From: Bacteroidales bacterium UBA5342
GTDB lineage: Bacteria; Bacteroidota; Bacteroidia; Bacteroidales; UBA5342
DNA length: 16,267 bases
Assembly: GCA_002408065.1 (NCBI GenBank)
Contig: DHQI01000017.1
Span: forward strand, 1 to 16,267
Reading direction: 5' to 3'
In this document: in pieces, positions 1 to 6,843 of the stretch
How positions within the stretch are numbered: position 1 is the stretch's first letter
How the letters are laid out: every line of letters begins with the position of its first letter
Notes under the pieces: model-generated
The model's input: only the letters and a program-made list of their open reading frames with translations
Database searches by the model: none
Told to the model about the DNA's origin: nothing
Made by a program: the position numbers and the translations under genes

Positions 1-9
1 TATTCTCGC
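1..9 (-). pseudogene. Start of a third tRNA-Gly copy, cut by window edge
   Basis: The first nine bases, read on the minus strand, are GCGAGAATA. These are the same acceptor-stem and linker bases that open the two tRNA-Gly half genes to the right, and the same CAAAC spacer end precedes them. A further copy therefore starts here and runs out of the window. It could be the intact functional tRNA-Gly or another truncated unit; nothing visible decides this. Confidence 0.5.
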
Positions 10-80
10 GTTTGTTTTGCTTAAATGTTTCAAGTGATTTTCACTTCCTCTTGCCAAGATTGGGTTTGTTCAATTCTTGG

Positions 81-115
81 GGCAAGGTTGTGCTCTACCA
101 CTGAGCTATTCTCGC
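81..115 (-). pseudogene. tRNA-Gly(GCC) 5' half, truncated after the anticodon
   Basis: Read on the minus strand, this is a normal tRNA 5' half: acceptor strand GCGAGAA, TA, D-stem GCTC, loop AGTGGTA, D-stem GAGC, A, anticodon stem CAACC, then TT and the glycine anticodon GCC. Directly after the anticodon the sequence departs from any tRNA. Instead of AA and GGTTG it continues CCAAGAATTG. No variable loop, T-arm or 3' acceptor strand follows before the next copy begins at position 9. It cannot fold into a tRNA, so it is a half gene or a tRNA-derived element rather than a functional tRNA. Confidence 0.75.
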
Positions 116-186
116 GTTTGTTTTGCTTGAATATTTTAAATGATTCTCACTTCCTCTTGCCAAGCTTTGGTATATTCAATTCTTGG

Positions 187-234
187 GGTAAGGTTGTGCT
201 CTACTCTCGATAATCATCGGGAAGCTATTCTCGC
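187..234 (-). pseudogene. Degenerate tRNA-Gly 5' half with a hairpin in the D-loop
   Basis: This is a second copy of the tRNA-Gly 5' half, first in the direction of transcription. It keeps the acceptor strand GCGAGAATA, the AGCT before the D-loop, the following AGAGC and the anticodon stem CAACC. The anticodon position reads ACC instead of GCC. Most of the D-loop is replaced by an 18-base near-palindrome at 205-222, with arms TCTCGAT and ATCGGGA (one G-U pair). As in the neighbouring copy, tRNA similarity stops right after the anticodon. It cannot be a working tRNA. Confidence 0.7.
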
Positions 235-264
235 ATTATGTTGTCCCTTTTTCTAAAGACGCTG

Positions 265-294
265 CAAAAGTAATAGATTTTTCATAAAATCAAA
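265..294 (-). promoter_or_regulatory. Bacteroidota-type promoter reading into the tRNA-Gly array
   Basis: On the minus strand TTTG (291-294) is followed after 18 bases by TACTTTTG (265-272), which fits the Bacteroidota -33/-7 pattern of TTTG and TAnnTTTG. Transcription would start near 256-260, about 25 bases before the first tRNA-Gly fragment. No other minus-strand gene is visible between this promoter and the window edge, so the array, and probably an intact tRNA beyond it, is the likely product. Confidence 0.6.
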
Positions 295-332
295 TAAAAC
301 ATTAAGAAATTATTCAAATTAATCAAAGAAAG

Positions 333-364
333 CTTGCAGCTTTATAATAAAGGCAGTATTTTTG
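333..364 (+). promoter_or_regulatory. Promoter of the rpsU operon
   Basis: CTTG (333-336) is followed after 20 bases by TATTTTTG (357-364), a good match to the Bacteroidota -33/-7 consensus. It lies 40 bases before the rpsU start codon. It is back to back with the leftward promoter at 265-294, and about 38 bases separate the two outer elements. No strong Shine-Dalgarno sequence is seen before rpsU; the bases preceding the ATG read CTAAGAAT. Confidence 0.6.
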
Positions 365-404
365 CAGCCCTTTTGAAAATAAATATTATTTTAAAACTAA
401 GAAT

Positions 405-596
405 ATGATAATCGTACCTGTAAAAGAAGGTCAGAACATTGAGCGTTCACTGAAGCAATTTAAGCGTAAATTCGAAAAGACTGGTGTAATGAAAGAAGTT
501 CGTTCTCGTCAGGCTTATACTAAGCAATCTGTAGCTTTAAGAGATCAAAAAATTAAAGCTATCTACGTACAAAAATTGCGCGAAGCTGAAGATTAA
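405..596 (+). CDS. rpsU: Small ribosomal subunit protein bS21
   Basis: The 63-residue product is a short, highly basic protein. Its opening IIVPVKEGQNIERSLKQFKRKFEK and the following RSRQAY are typical of bS21 from Bacteroidota, and the length is normal. bS21 binds the 30S subunit near the 3' end of 16S rRNA. In Bacteroidota it is part of the pocket that sequesters the anti-Shine-Dalgarno sequence, which fits the absence of obvious ribosome binding sites in this window. It is the first gene of a rightward operon with a Xer recombinase 62 bases downstream and hpf after that. It starts 40 bases after a well-formed promoter. The identification is secure. Confidence 0.95.
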   Translation: MIIVPVKEGQNIERSLKQFKRKFEKTGVMKEVRSRQAYTKQSVALRDQKIKAIYVQKLREAED

Positions 597-658
597 TTAT
601 CGGCGTGTATTGATATAGTCACTTGTTTTCCATAACTTCGTTGTGGTAAACGAGAGTC

Positions 659-1552
659 ATGAAATACATCGATAATTATCTGAAATACCTTCAATACGAA
701 AAGGGCGTATCTCCACATACGCTAACAGCATATACGCACGACCTGCATCAGTTCAAGGATTTTATCACAACTGACGCAGGTCGTTTTGTGCTCAAAAATC
801 TGGATCAATCCGATGTGCGCCGTTGGATCTTATCAATGATGAGTTCAAAGGTTAATCCCAATAGCATTGCCCGCAAGATATCATCTGTCAACTCTTTTTT
901 TAAGTACAACATCAAACATGATGTTATAAAAACAAATCCGGCTCAAGGCATCGTATTACCTAAAAAGGCCAAGCGTCTTCCCTCTTTTTTAAAAAAAGAT
1001 GAAATCAATAATTTATTTGAACAAGAAGATTCCGCAGATGATTTTCAATCATTGCGCGATGATCTCATACTGGAAATGTTTATAGGTCTTGGCGTTCGTC
1101 GTGCTGAGCTGGTAGGCTTGAAAGACAGCGATATCGACTACTCAAACGGGGTCATAAAAGTGCTTGGAAAGCGCCATAAAGAACGCATAATACCAGCCTA
1201 TCGCAAACTGCTGGACAAAACCAAATACTATCAGGAGAAGCGTAATAAAGAATACCCTGATGCCCCCGATGTCCTTTTTTTGACCAACCGGGGTAAACCA
1301 ATTTACGATAAGTTTGTTTATCTATTAGTAAAAGAACGTATAGGAGACGTTTCTACTATCGAAAAGCGTAGTCCACACGTCTTACGCCACTCCTATGCTA
1401 CTCTGCTCCTAAACGAAGGAGCCGATATTGAAATACTACGTGAATTGCTGGGGCATTCTAGCCTGGCATCTACACAGGTTTATACCCACAGTACTTTTGA
1501 GCAGCTGCGCGAATCATATCAAAAAGCACACCCGAGAGAGAAAAACAGCTAA
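659..1552 (+). CDS. xerC: Tyrosine recombinase, XerC/XerD family
   Basis: This 297-residue protein has the usual length and two-domain layout of Xer recombinases. An N-terminal SAM-like core-binding domain (about 1-90) opens with YLKYLQYEKGVSPHTLTAYTHDLHQF, and a catalytic domain follows. The full catalytic set is visible: Arg147 (GVRRAELVGL), Lys171 (GKRHKER), His240 and Arg243 (HVLRHSYATLLL), His266 (LLGHSS) and the nucleophile Tyr275 (VYTH). Xer proteins resolve chromosome dimers at dif. The position between rpsU and hpf is a conserved Bacteroidota arrangement and argues for a core gene rather than a mobile-element integrase. I cannot tell XerC from XerD by sequence alone. A small hairpin (630-646) lies between rpsU and this gene. 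Confidence 0.88.
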   Translation: MKYIDNYLKYLQYEKGVSPHTLTAYTHDLHQFKDFITTDAGRFVLKNLDQSDVRRWILSMMSSKVNPNSIARKISSVNSFFKYNIKHDVIKTNPAQGIVLPKKAKRLPSFLKKDEINNLFEQEDSADDFQSLRDDLILEMFIGLGVRRAELVGLKDSDIDYSNGVIKVLGKRHKERIIPAYRKLLDKTKYYQEKRNKEYPDAPDVLFLTNRGKPIYDKFVYLLVKERIGDVSTIEKRSPHVLRHSYATLLLNEGADIEILRELLGHSSLASTQVYTHSTFEQLRESYQKAHPREKNS

Positions 1553-1621
1553 ATGTGCATATTACAGAAGCTGTTTCAGAGAGATAAGAACTGATTTACA
1601 AACGAAACAAACACAACGACT

Positions 1622-1921
1622 ATGGATGTAACAATCAAAACTGTTCATTTTTCCATTTCAGAGAAATTGGAGGAATTCACCACCAAAAAAGTGTCTAAAG
1701 CCATTGCGAAACACGACGAAGTAGTTTCGGCCAATGTCATAATGAAACTCACAAAACCAGAGACTAATAACAACAAAGAAGTTGAAATTATTTTTAGTGT
1801 AAAAGGTAGCGAGTTATTTGCCAAAAAATCAGCCGACACCTTCGAAGAGGCTGTTGACCTATCGCTGGACGCTGTAAAGAAACAGCTCCTTAAATACAAA
1901 GACAAATTACAAGCACGTTAA
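1622..1921 (+). CDS. hpf: Ribosome hibernation-promoting factor, short form
   Basis: The 99-residue product matches the HPF/YfiA (RaiA) domain. It has the beta-alpha-beta-beta-beta-alpha pattern, with MDVTIKTVHFSISEKLEEF at the start, a KPETNNNKEVEIIFSVKGSELFAKKSADTFEEAVDLSLD core and a basic C-terminal helix ending KYKDKLQAR. It lacks the C-terminal dimerisation domain of long HPF. These proteins sit in the tRNA and mRNA channel of the 30S subunit and inactivate ribosomes in stationary phase or starvation. It is the last gene of the rpsU operon, 69 bases after the recombinase, and is followed by a strong palindromic terminator. Short HPF of this kind is common in Bacteroidota. Confidence 0.9.
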   Translation: MDVTIKTVHFSISEKLEEFTTKKVSKAIAKHDEVVSANVIMKLTKPETNNNKEVEIIFSVKGSELFAKKSADTFEEAVDLSLDAVKKQLLKYKDKLQAR

Positions 1922-1944
1922 AAAATAGTCATAATATAAAAGCA

Positions 1945-1972
1945 AAAACGACCGGCATATGCCGGTCGTTTT
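1945..1972. terminator. Bidirectional palindromic terminator between hpf and the HAD gene
   Basis: A perfect 28-bp palindrome is centred between 1958 and 1959. Its GC-rich core CGACCGGCATATGCCGGTCG (1949-1968) is flanked by AAAA on one side and TTTT on the other. It works as a Rho-independent terminator on either strand. It lies between the convergent hpf (ends 1921) and HAD hydrolase (ends 1996) genes. Confidence 0.85.
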
Positions 1973-1995
1973 ACTTGGGTATATAGTTACCCCAT

Positions 1996-2841
1996 TCATT
2001 TCATCTTGTATTTTTCCAGTACTTCCGTGTCCATATTATTGTCCAGCAAATCCTGTAACACTTCTATTACCCCTTCTTCTTTGTTTGATTTACAACAGTA
2101 ATGAGCCACCTCTTTCACCGCATCTTGTGCTTCTGCTACTGCAAAACTATACTTTGATGCGTTGAGCATCTCTATATCGTTATGATAATCACCAAAGCAA
2201 AGCGTTTCATCAGGTAGAATGGCGTATTTCTCCTGCAAAACTTTGAGTGCTGCACCTTTATTGGTATCTGCGGGCGCTATATCCAACCAATGAACATTAG
2301 ATTGAGTCGCTATCACACCGGGAATATCATCATTGAAGTGTTTCAAACTATTTTCTTTAACACCTATAAGGTCATAAAACGCCACTTTAAGGGGGATCTC
2401 GTGCTTAGTTTCTATATCTACAAACTTATCTACTATTACACATTGGCGGTAAAACTGACGAATAAACGTCACGGTTTCCTCGCTTCCCCTTTCAAAAAAA
2501 GTATTCTGTGAGGCTGAAATCAAAGGCACCACCTCCGGAATCTTCTTACCCTTTTCTACCAACTCAAACGCTTTTTTCCATGGAAGAAAGGTGGCGTGAA
2601 ACTGCTCATCCTGAAAATAACCAAGAGCGCCGTTGTCACCTATAAAGTGTAGCTTCGACGCATGGTTCGCAAAAAGATTTTTAATGTTAAAATACTGACG
2701 GCCACTGGCTATAACCACTATTAAACCATGCTCTGTGAGCTGATCTATTTGCTTGAAAAATAAAGAGGGTACTTTCTCATCACCATTCAGCAAGGTGCCA
2801 TCAAGGTCAGTAATAACGAGTTTGACTTTTGGTGTGCCCAT
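1996..2841 (-). CDS. Cof-type HAD-superfamily phosphatase
   Basis: The 281-residue protein has all HAD motifs in order. Motif I is TDLDGTLL with nucleophile Asp12 and Asp14, motif II is IASGR (Ser46), the motif III lysine is Lys195 in TNKGAALKVL, and motif IV is GDYHNDIEML (Asp218, Asp222). The region between motifs II and III is a C2B-type cap, placing it in the Cof/YbiV-like group that dephosphorylates sugar phosphates and related small metabolites. The real substrate cannot be read from the sequence. It is downstream of deoC on the same strand, but a terminator-like hairpin separates the two, so it may have its own promoter; I see no clear one. Confidence 0.85.
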   Translation of the reverse strand: MGTPKVKLVITDLDGTLLNGDEKVPSLFFKQIDQLTEHGLIVVIASGRQYFNIKNLFANHASKLHFIGDNGALGYFQDEQFHATFLPWKKAFELVEKGKKIPEVVPLISASQNTFFERGSEETVTFIRQFYRQCVIVDKFVDIETKHEIPLKVAFYDLIGVKENSLKHFNDDIPGVIATQSNVHWLDIAPADTNKGAALKVLQEKYAILPDETLCFGDYHNDIEMLNASKYSFAVAEAQDAVKEVAHYCCKSNKEEGVIEVLQDLLDNNMDTEVLEKYKMK

Positions 2842-2884
2842 CTGTTTGTGAGGTTAGTAATAAGTTATGAAGTTAAATAAATTC

Positions 2885-2937
2885 AAAAAACGTTGGAGGT
2901 TTATACTACAAGTTCTAGTTTTAAACCTTCAACGTTT
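2885..2937 (-). terminator. Rho-independent terminator downstream of deoC
   Basis: The arms AACGTTGGAGGTTTA (2889-2903) and TAAACCTTCAACGTT (2922-2936) are complementary at 14 of 15 positions around an 18-base loop. One further A-T pair closes the base. On the minus strand the stem is followed by a run of six T (2885-2890, partly in the stem). It lies 11 bases after the deoC stop codon. Confidence 0.7.
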
Positions 2938-2947
2938 GTACATAAAT

Positions 2948-3826
2948 TTAAAAATAGGCTTCTTCACCAAGTGATTTCATCAAATCATTAGCCAGACGAC
3001 TGGCACCTATGCGAAACAAGCCATTGTTCAGCCAGGCTTCTCCGAGGTTTTCTTTAACAATCGTATAATATTTTAAAGCCTCTTCAGTATTAGAAATACC
3101 ACCGGCTGGTTTAAAACCTACTTTTCTTCCAGATTTTTCTTCAAAAGCTTTAATGGCCAGAGTCATAACATAAGCCGCCTCAACAGTGGCGGCCGTAACC
3201 TCCTTACCTGTTGAGGTTTTAATAAAGTCAGCACCAGCTTCCAAGGCCAAGATTGAAGCAATATATATACTTTCCGGCTTGACCAAAGCTCCGGTTTCAA
3301 GAATAACTTTCAACTTAGAGGCACCACAGGCGGCTTTTATCTCAGAGATATCTTCGAAAACCTTTTCATAATTACCACTTAGAAATTCGCCGACTCCTAG
3401 CACCATATCTAGTTCATCAGCACCATCGAGTACTGCCAATGAAGTCTCTGCCACTTTTACCTCAATAAATGTTTGAGAGGCAGGGAAACCTCCTGTGACC
3501 GATGCAATATCCACCCCCGAAGCTTTGAGATTTTCGCGCACGGCAGCCACCATTGCCGGGTAAACGCAGATAGCACCTACATTAGGTAGTTCTGGATATT
3601 TTGACTTGAAATTATTTACTTTCTGAGCCATTCCTGCTACTTTCTCCTCAGTATCTGTTACGCTCAAGGTAGTAAGGTCTAAGCAGCTCAAAAGTAGCTT
3701 GTAAACATCTTGAACAGCATTTTCAGACGACTTATCTACTATCTTTGCTGTTTTCTCTGCCACGCTAGCAGCATCTATTTGTGGATAGCTTTGTATTGCT
3801 TCCTGTATTTTATCTATGAGTTCCAT
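2948..3826 (-). CDS. deoC: Deoxyribose-phosphate aldolase
   Basis: This class I aldolase cleaves 2-deoxy-D-ribose 5-phosphate to glyceraldehyde 3-phosphate and acetaldehyde, in the cytoplasmic salvage and breakdown of deoxynucleosides. The 292-residue sequence shows the Schiff-base lysine Lys203 in DFIKTSTGK, the second active-site lysine Lys239 in GFKPAGGI, and Asp140 in GADELDMVLG. It belongs to the longer DeoC type that resembles E. coli DeoC (about 259 residues), with a somewhat extended N-terminal part. It is downstream of sppA on the same strand after an 82-base gap containing a weak hairpin, and ends at its own terminator. Deoxynucleoside metabolism recurs at the far end of the window with a deoxynucleoside kinase, though the two are not linked. 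Confidence 0.93.
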   Translation of the reverse strand: MELIDKIQEAIQSYPQIDAASVAEKTAKIVDKSSENAVQDVYKLLLSCLDLTTLSVTDTEEKVAGMAQKVNNFKSKYPELPNVGAICVYPAMVAAVRENLKASGVDIASVTGGFPASQTFIEVKVAETSLAVLDGADELDMVLGVGEFLSGNYEKVFEDISEIKAACGASKLKVILETGALVKPESIYIASILALEAGADFIKTSTGKEVTAATVEAAYVMTLAIKAFEEKSGRKVGFKPAGGISNTEEALKYYTIVKENLGEAWLNNGLFRIGASRLANDLMKSLGEEAYF

Positions 3827-3868
3827 TAGTAAAATGAAAAGTTAAAAATGTAAAAATTGCTGTCGGGC

Positions 3869-3894
3869 ATTAGCTTGCTACCTTGTAAGCTAAT
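3869..3894. other. Hairpin between sppA and deoC
   Basis: ATTAGCTT (3869-3876) and AAGCTAAT (3887-3894) form a perfect 8-bp stem with a 10-base loop. On the minus strand no T-run follows directly, so it is at best a weak or partial terminator between sppA and deoC. An mRNA-stabilising hairpin is another option. Confidence 0.35.
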
Positions 3895-3908
3895 AACCTT
3901 GCCTTTTT

Positions 3909-5675
3909 TTAGTATATCTCCAAATCGAATGCCATACGTGCTTGTACCCCCTGCATTCCTTTAATGCGTTCTGCATATTCATATAAGCGATAAGCTTCGC
4001 CGTAGCGTACTTTCATCAGGGTTGTTTTTACCTGCCCGTTAAGATTTTCAATCAGTGTTTCGAAAAAAGATTTAGGTATCGGCAATTCCTGCACATCGTA
4101 CTCCTCCAGTCCGGACATTTCAGCAGCTAAAGCAATGGCGTCATCCAAACTACCCAGCTTATCGACTAGTCCAATTTCTTTGGCATCTTCACCAGTCCAT
4201 ACGCGGCCCTGACCTATTTTGTCAATCTCGTCTTTGCTCATCATACGTCCATCAGCACAACGACCAATAAAACTATCGTAACCTCGCTCAATGTAAGCTT
4301 GGAGCATTTGCTTTTCCTCGGCTGTTACAGGACGGTTAGGGTTAAGAAAATCAGCCATTTTGTTAGTTTGAACACCATCAAATGTTAAACCCAGTTTTTC
4401 GTCCAGCTTGCTAATGTTAGGGAAGGCTCCAAAGATACCAATAGAACCCGTAATAGTGCTTGGTTGTGCCACGATGCTATGCGCTGCACACGCGATATAA
4501 TAGCCACCGGATGCAGCCACATCACCCATCGATACGATGAGTGGTTTACCTTCTTTTGCTAACATTACCTCGCGCCATATCTGTTCACTACCATAAGCTG
4601 AACCACCCGGGCTGTTTACTCGCAGCACAATAGCTTTGATGTCATCGTCCTCTCGGGCTTTGCGGATGTCTGCTGAGAGTTTTTTAGAGTTAATACCTTC
4701 ATTACCTCCTCCATCGATAGCGCCAACGGCATATATAATCGCAATTTTATTTTCCGGCTTATCTTTTTTCACAATACTCTTAGCATATTTAGTTGTCAGG
4801 ATACGTCTTGTTTTTTTATCTTCACGACCCGAAAGGACCTTAAGCTCTTCTAACATCTCGTCGTAATACTTAAGACCATCTACTAATTTATAATTAACCG
4901 TCAGTTCTGTTTTCTGTAAGCCCATCATCTTGTCTGCATAAGCGTTTATCATTTCATGGCTTAAGCCACGTGATGCGCCCACCTCTTCACAATAAAGACG
5001 CCAAAGATCATCTAATAATACAGTGGTTTGTTCACGGCTGGCATCGCTCATTTTATCTGTCATAAAAGGCTCAACGGCAGATTTGTATTTACCGTGCTTA
5101 ACCACAACCATTTCTACACCTACTTTTTCCAAGGTGTTTTTTACATACATCGTTTGCGAAGCTAAACCGTGGAGGTCAAGCATACCCATTGGATTGAGGT
5201 AAACTTTGTCAGCTGCAGAAGCTATATAATAACCTTTTTGGCTATAATTATCGGCATAAGCAACAATAAATTTACCACTCTCTTTAAACTCAAGAAGAGC
5301 ATCACGAATCTCTTTAGAAGTTGTAAAGCCGGCTGAAAACATATCGGCACATAAATAAATACCTTTAATATTATCATCTGTCGCTGCGTTATCAATAGCC
5401 TTCAGAATATTGTTCAAAGCCTGAGTATTGATGCGGTCATCCTGTCCCGGGAAAGAAAAATTCGCCAACATTTCATCATCGTCGGACAAGCGTTCAACAA
5501 TCTCACCTTGTAGACGCAGTTCAAGGATGGTATTGGATTTGACTTCAGAGGTTTGACTCTTAGAAGCACCAGCCGAAGCTATTACTATAAAGATAATACC
5601 CAGAAAAATACTCAAAAAAGAATAAATGAAGAGCGCCACAAGCGAGCCCAGCATCGAGGAGAAAAAGTTTTTCAT
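3909..5675 (-). CDS. sppA: Signal peptide peptidase SppA, long (67K) type
   Basis: SppA is a membrane-anchored serine protease of the S49 family that degrades cleaved signal peptides on the outer face of the cytoplasmic membrane. The 588-residue protein has an N-terminal membrane segment (about residues 11-36) and two tandem S49 domains, as in the E. coli 67K form (618 residues). The general-base lysine is Lys198 in YKSAVEPF of the first domain, and the nucleophile is Ser389 in VAASGGYYIA of the second. The motifs VNSPGGSA and TGSIGIFG also fit. It is transcribed after rfaE1 across a 173-base gap. That gap holds no gene and only weak hairpin potential (GACG-loop-CGTC near 5756). The catalytic residues are complete, so the enzyme should be active. 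Confidence 0.93.
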   Translation of the reverse strand: MKNFFSSMLGSLVALFIYSFLSIFLGIIFIVIASAGASKSQTSEVKSNTILELRLQGEIVERLSDDDEMLANFSFPGQDDRINTQALNNILKAIDNAATDDNIKGIYLCADMFSAGFTTSKEIRDALLEFKESGKFIVAYADNYSQKGYYIASAADKVYLNPMGMLDLHGLASQTMYVKNTLEKVGVEMVVVKHGKYKSAVEPFMTDKMSDASREQTTVLLDDLWRLYCEEVGASRGLSHEMINAYADKMMGLQKTELTVNYKLVDGLKYYDEMLEELKVLSGREDKKTRRILTTKYAKSIVKKDKPENKIAIIYAVGAIDGGGNEGINSKKLSADIRKAREDDDIKAIVLRVNSPGGSAYGSEQIWREVMLAKEGKPLIVSMGDVAASGGYYIACAAHSIVAQPSTITGSIGIFGAFPNISKLDEKLGLTFDGVQTNKMADFLNPNRPVTAEEKQMLQAYIERGYDSFIGRCADGRMMSKDEIDKIGQGRVWTGEDAKEIGLVDKLGSLDDAIALAAEMSGLEEYDVQELPIPKSFFETLIENLNGQVKTTLMKVRYGEAYRLYEYAERIKGMQGVQARMAFDLEIY

Positions 5676-5848
5676 TGTTTTATTAAGTTAAAATGTTATG
5701 CTTATTTGAAGACAAGAGACTTAAAGATGTCAGACGCCGTAAACGGTAAAATAAGACGGATTTACGTCCTTAAAGTTACAGCATGTCTGTTGTCAAATAT
5801 TTTTTTATCTAATATAAAAGGTTTAAACGTAATAATCGTCCCTTTTGT

Positions 5849-6838
5849 TTAGCTTAAAACACGTTCACACTCGGCCAGTAACTGTTGTTTGTCTATAGGT
5901 ACCACCCCGATTTTTTCACAAACCAGACCTCCTGCAATATTGGCTATTTGGGTGGCTATATTAATAGGCATACCGCTAGCCATACATAAAGTAATGGTAC
6001 TAATCACGGTATCTCCCGCTCCTGAAACATCGGATATGTCGCGTTTCTCGGCAGGTATATGGAAATCTGACGTTTCATTCACGATAAGAACACCATATTC
6101 TGACAAAGTAATTAGCATATTATCAATATTTTTTTCTTCTCGGTACTGCTTAGCTAAAGCTAAAGTCTGGTTAATATCATTTTTAGCAATACTGAGTCCT
6201 GTGCCTTCAAGAAATTCCTTAAAGTTGGGTTTAAATAAAGTAACATCTTTGAAATCGCTAAAATTACGATGTTTAGGATCCACTGTTGTCAGAATATTAT
6301 TCTCGTGAGCATACCAAGTAATTTCATTGATAAGCAGAGGTGTGATTACCCCTTTGTCATAATCTTCGAAAATAATTGCATCTGGTTTTTCAGCATCTAT
6401 AGCATCCTTTACCACTTGCACAAATTTACGCGTCAGGTTCTCGTTCAGCGGTGTAGCATCTTCTGCATCCAACCGTAAAAGCTGTTGACCATGACTTATC
6501 ATTCGGGTTTTAGAGGTAGTGATACGTTCGGCATTGATAATATATTTATCCGATATTCTATTCTTCTTAGTCAGTAAACTACGGAGTATTATGGCATTTT
6601 CGTCATTTCCTATCACGCTACACATCACAGGTGTAGCTCCCAGAGCTTTGATATTTTTAGCCACATTACCAGCCCCCCCCAAACGGTAATCTTTTTCACT
6701 TAGATTAAGCACCGGCACAGGCGCTTCAGGAGATACACGCTCCACAGAACCAAAGTTATAGGCATCTATCATAATATCCCCTACAATGAGGATTTTTTTT
6801 TCATTAAAACTTTTAAAGGTTTGGCGTAAGTCTATCAT
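5849..6838 (-). CDS. rfaE1: D-glycero-beta-D-manno-heptose 7-phosphate kinase, kinase-only
   Basis: This is a PfkB/ribokinase-family enzyme of 329 residues. It carries the N-terminal pattern ILIVGDIMIDAYNFGSVERVSPEAPVPVL characteristic of the kinase half of HldE/RfaE, GGAGNVAKN at about 54-62, and the catalytic SGAGDT with Asp276 as base. It would phosphorylate heptose 7-phosphate at C1 on the route to ADP-heptose for the lipopolysaccharide core. The C-terminal nucleotidyltransferase domain of E. coli HldE is absent, so that step must be encoded elsewhere, as is usual in Bacteroidota. The start lies only 5 bases after the stop of the thioredoxin-like gene, so the two are almost surely cotranscribed. 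A related sugar kinase function cannot be fully excluded. Confidence 0.87.
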   Translation of the reverse strand: MIDLRQTFKSFNEKKILIVGDIMIDAYNFGSVERVSPEAPVPVLNLSEKDYRLGGAGNVAKNIKALGATPVMCSVIGNDENAIILRSLLTKKNRISDKYIINAERITTSKTRMISHGQQLLRLDAEDATPLNENLTRKFVQVVKDAIDAEKPDAIIFEDYDKGVITPLLINEITWYAHENNILTTVDPKHRNFSDFKDVTLFKPNFKEFLEGTGLSIAKNDINQTLALAKQYREEKNIDNMLITLSEYGVLIVNETSDFHIPAEKRDISDVSGAGDTVISTITLCMASGMPINIATQIANIAGGLVCEKIGVVPIDKQQLLAECERVLS

Positions 6839-6843
6839 AAATT

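Larger units (their letters stand above)
10..234 (-). repeat. Tandem array of tRNA-Gly half plus structured spacer units
   Basis: There are two complete units, 10-115 (106 bp) and 116-234 (119 bp, longer because of the D-loop hairpin), and a third begins at 9. Each unit is a tRNA-Gly 5' half followed by a spacer of about 70 bases ending AAGCAAAACAAAC. The spacer has two potential hairpins. One pairs CTTGCC-CAAGA-TTG near the anticodon with CAAT-CTTG-GGCAAG further on. The other pairs AAGTGA with TCACTT; in the other copy it reads AAGTGA / TCATTT, so the change keeps pairing as G-U. The array lies downstream of a leftward promoter and is probably transcribed. Confidence 0.75.

Noticed and set aside
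25..213. 62-codon open frame on the plus strand over the tRNA-Gly array
   Set aside because: It repeats the same residues twice because it translates the tandem units antisense to the tRNA halves. No promoter is seen for it.
10..234. tRNA-Gly interrupted by a group I intron in the anticodon loop
   Set aside because: The insert would be about 70 bases, too short for a group I intron, and no tRNA 3' half follows before the next 5' half.
659..1552. Integrase of a mobile element using the tRNA-Gly site at 81-234
   Set aside because: The protein is a plain Xer type in a conserved rpsU-hpf context with normal operon structure. Proximity to the tRNA fragments alone is not enough to link them.
5676..5848. 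Riboswitch or small gene between rfaE1 and sppA
   Set aside because: Only short scattered stems (GACG/CGTC, AAAAGG/CCTTTT) are seen, with no known riboswitch core, no good promoter and no credible reading frame.
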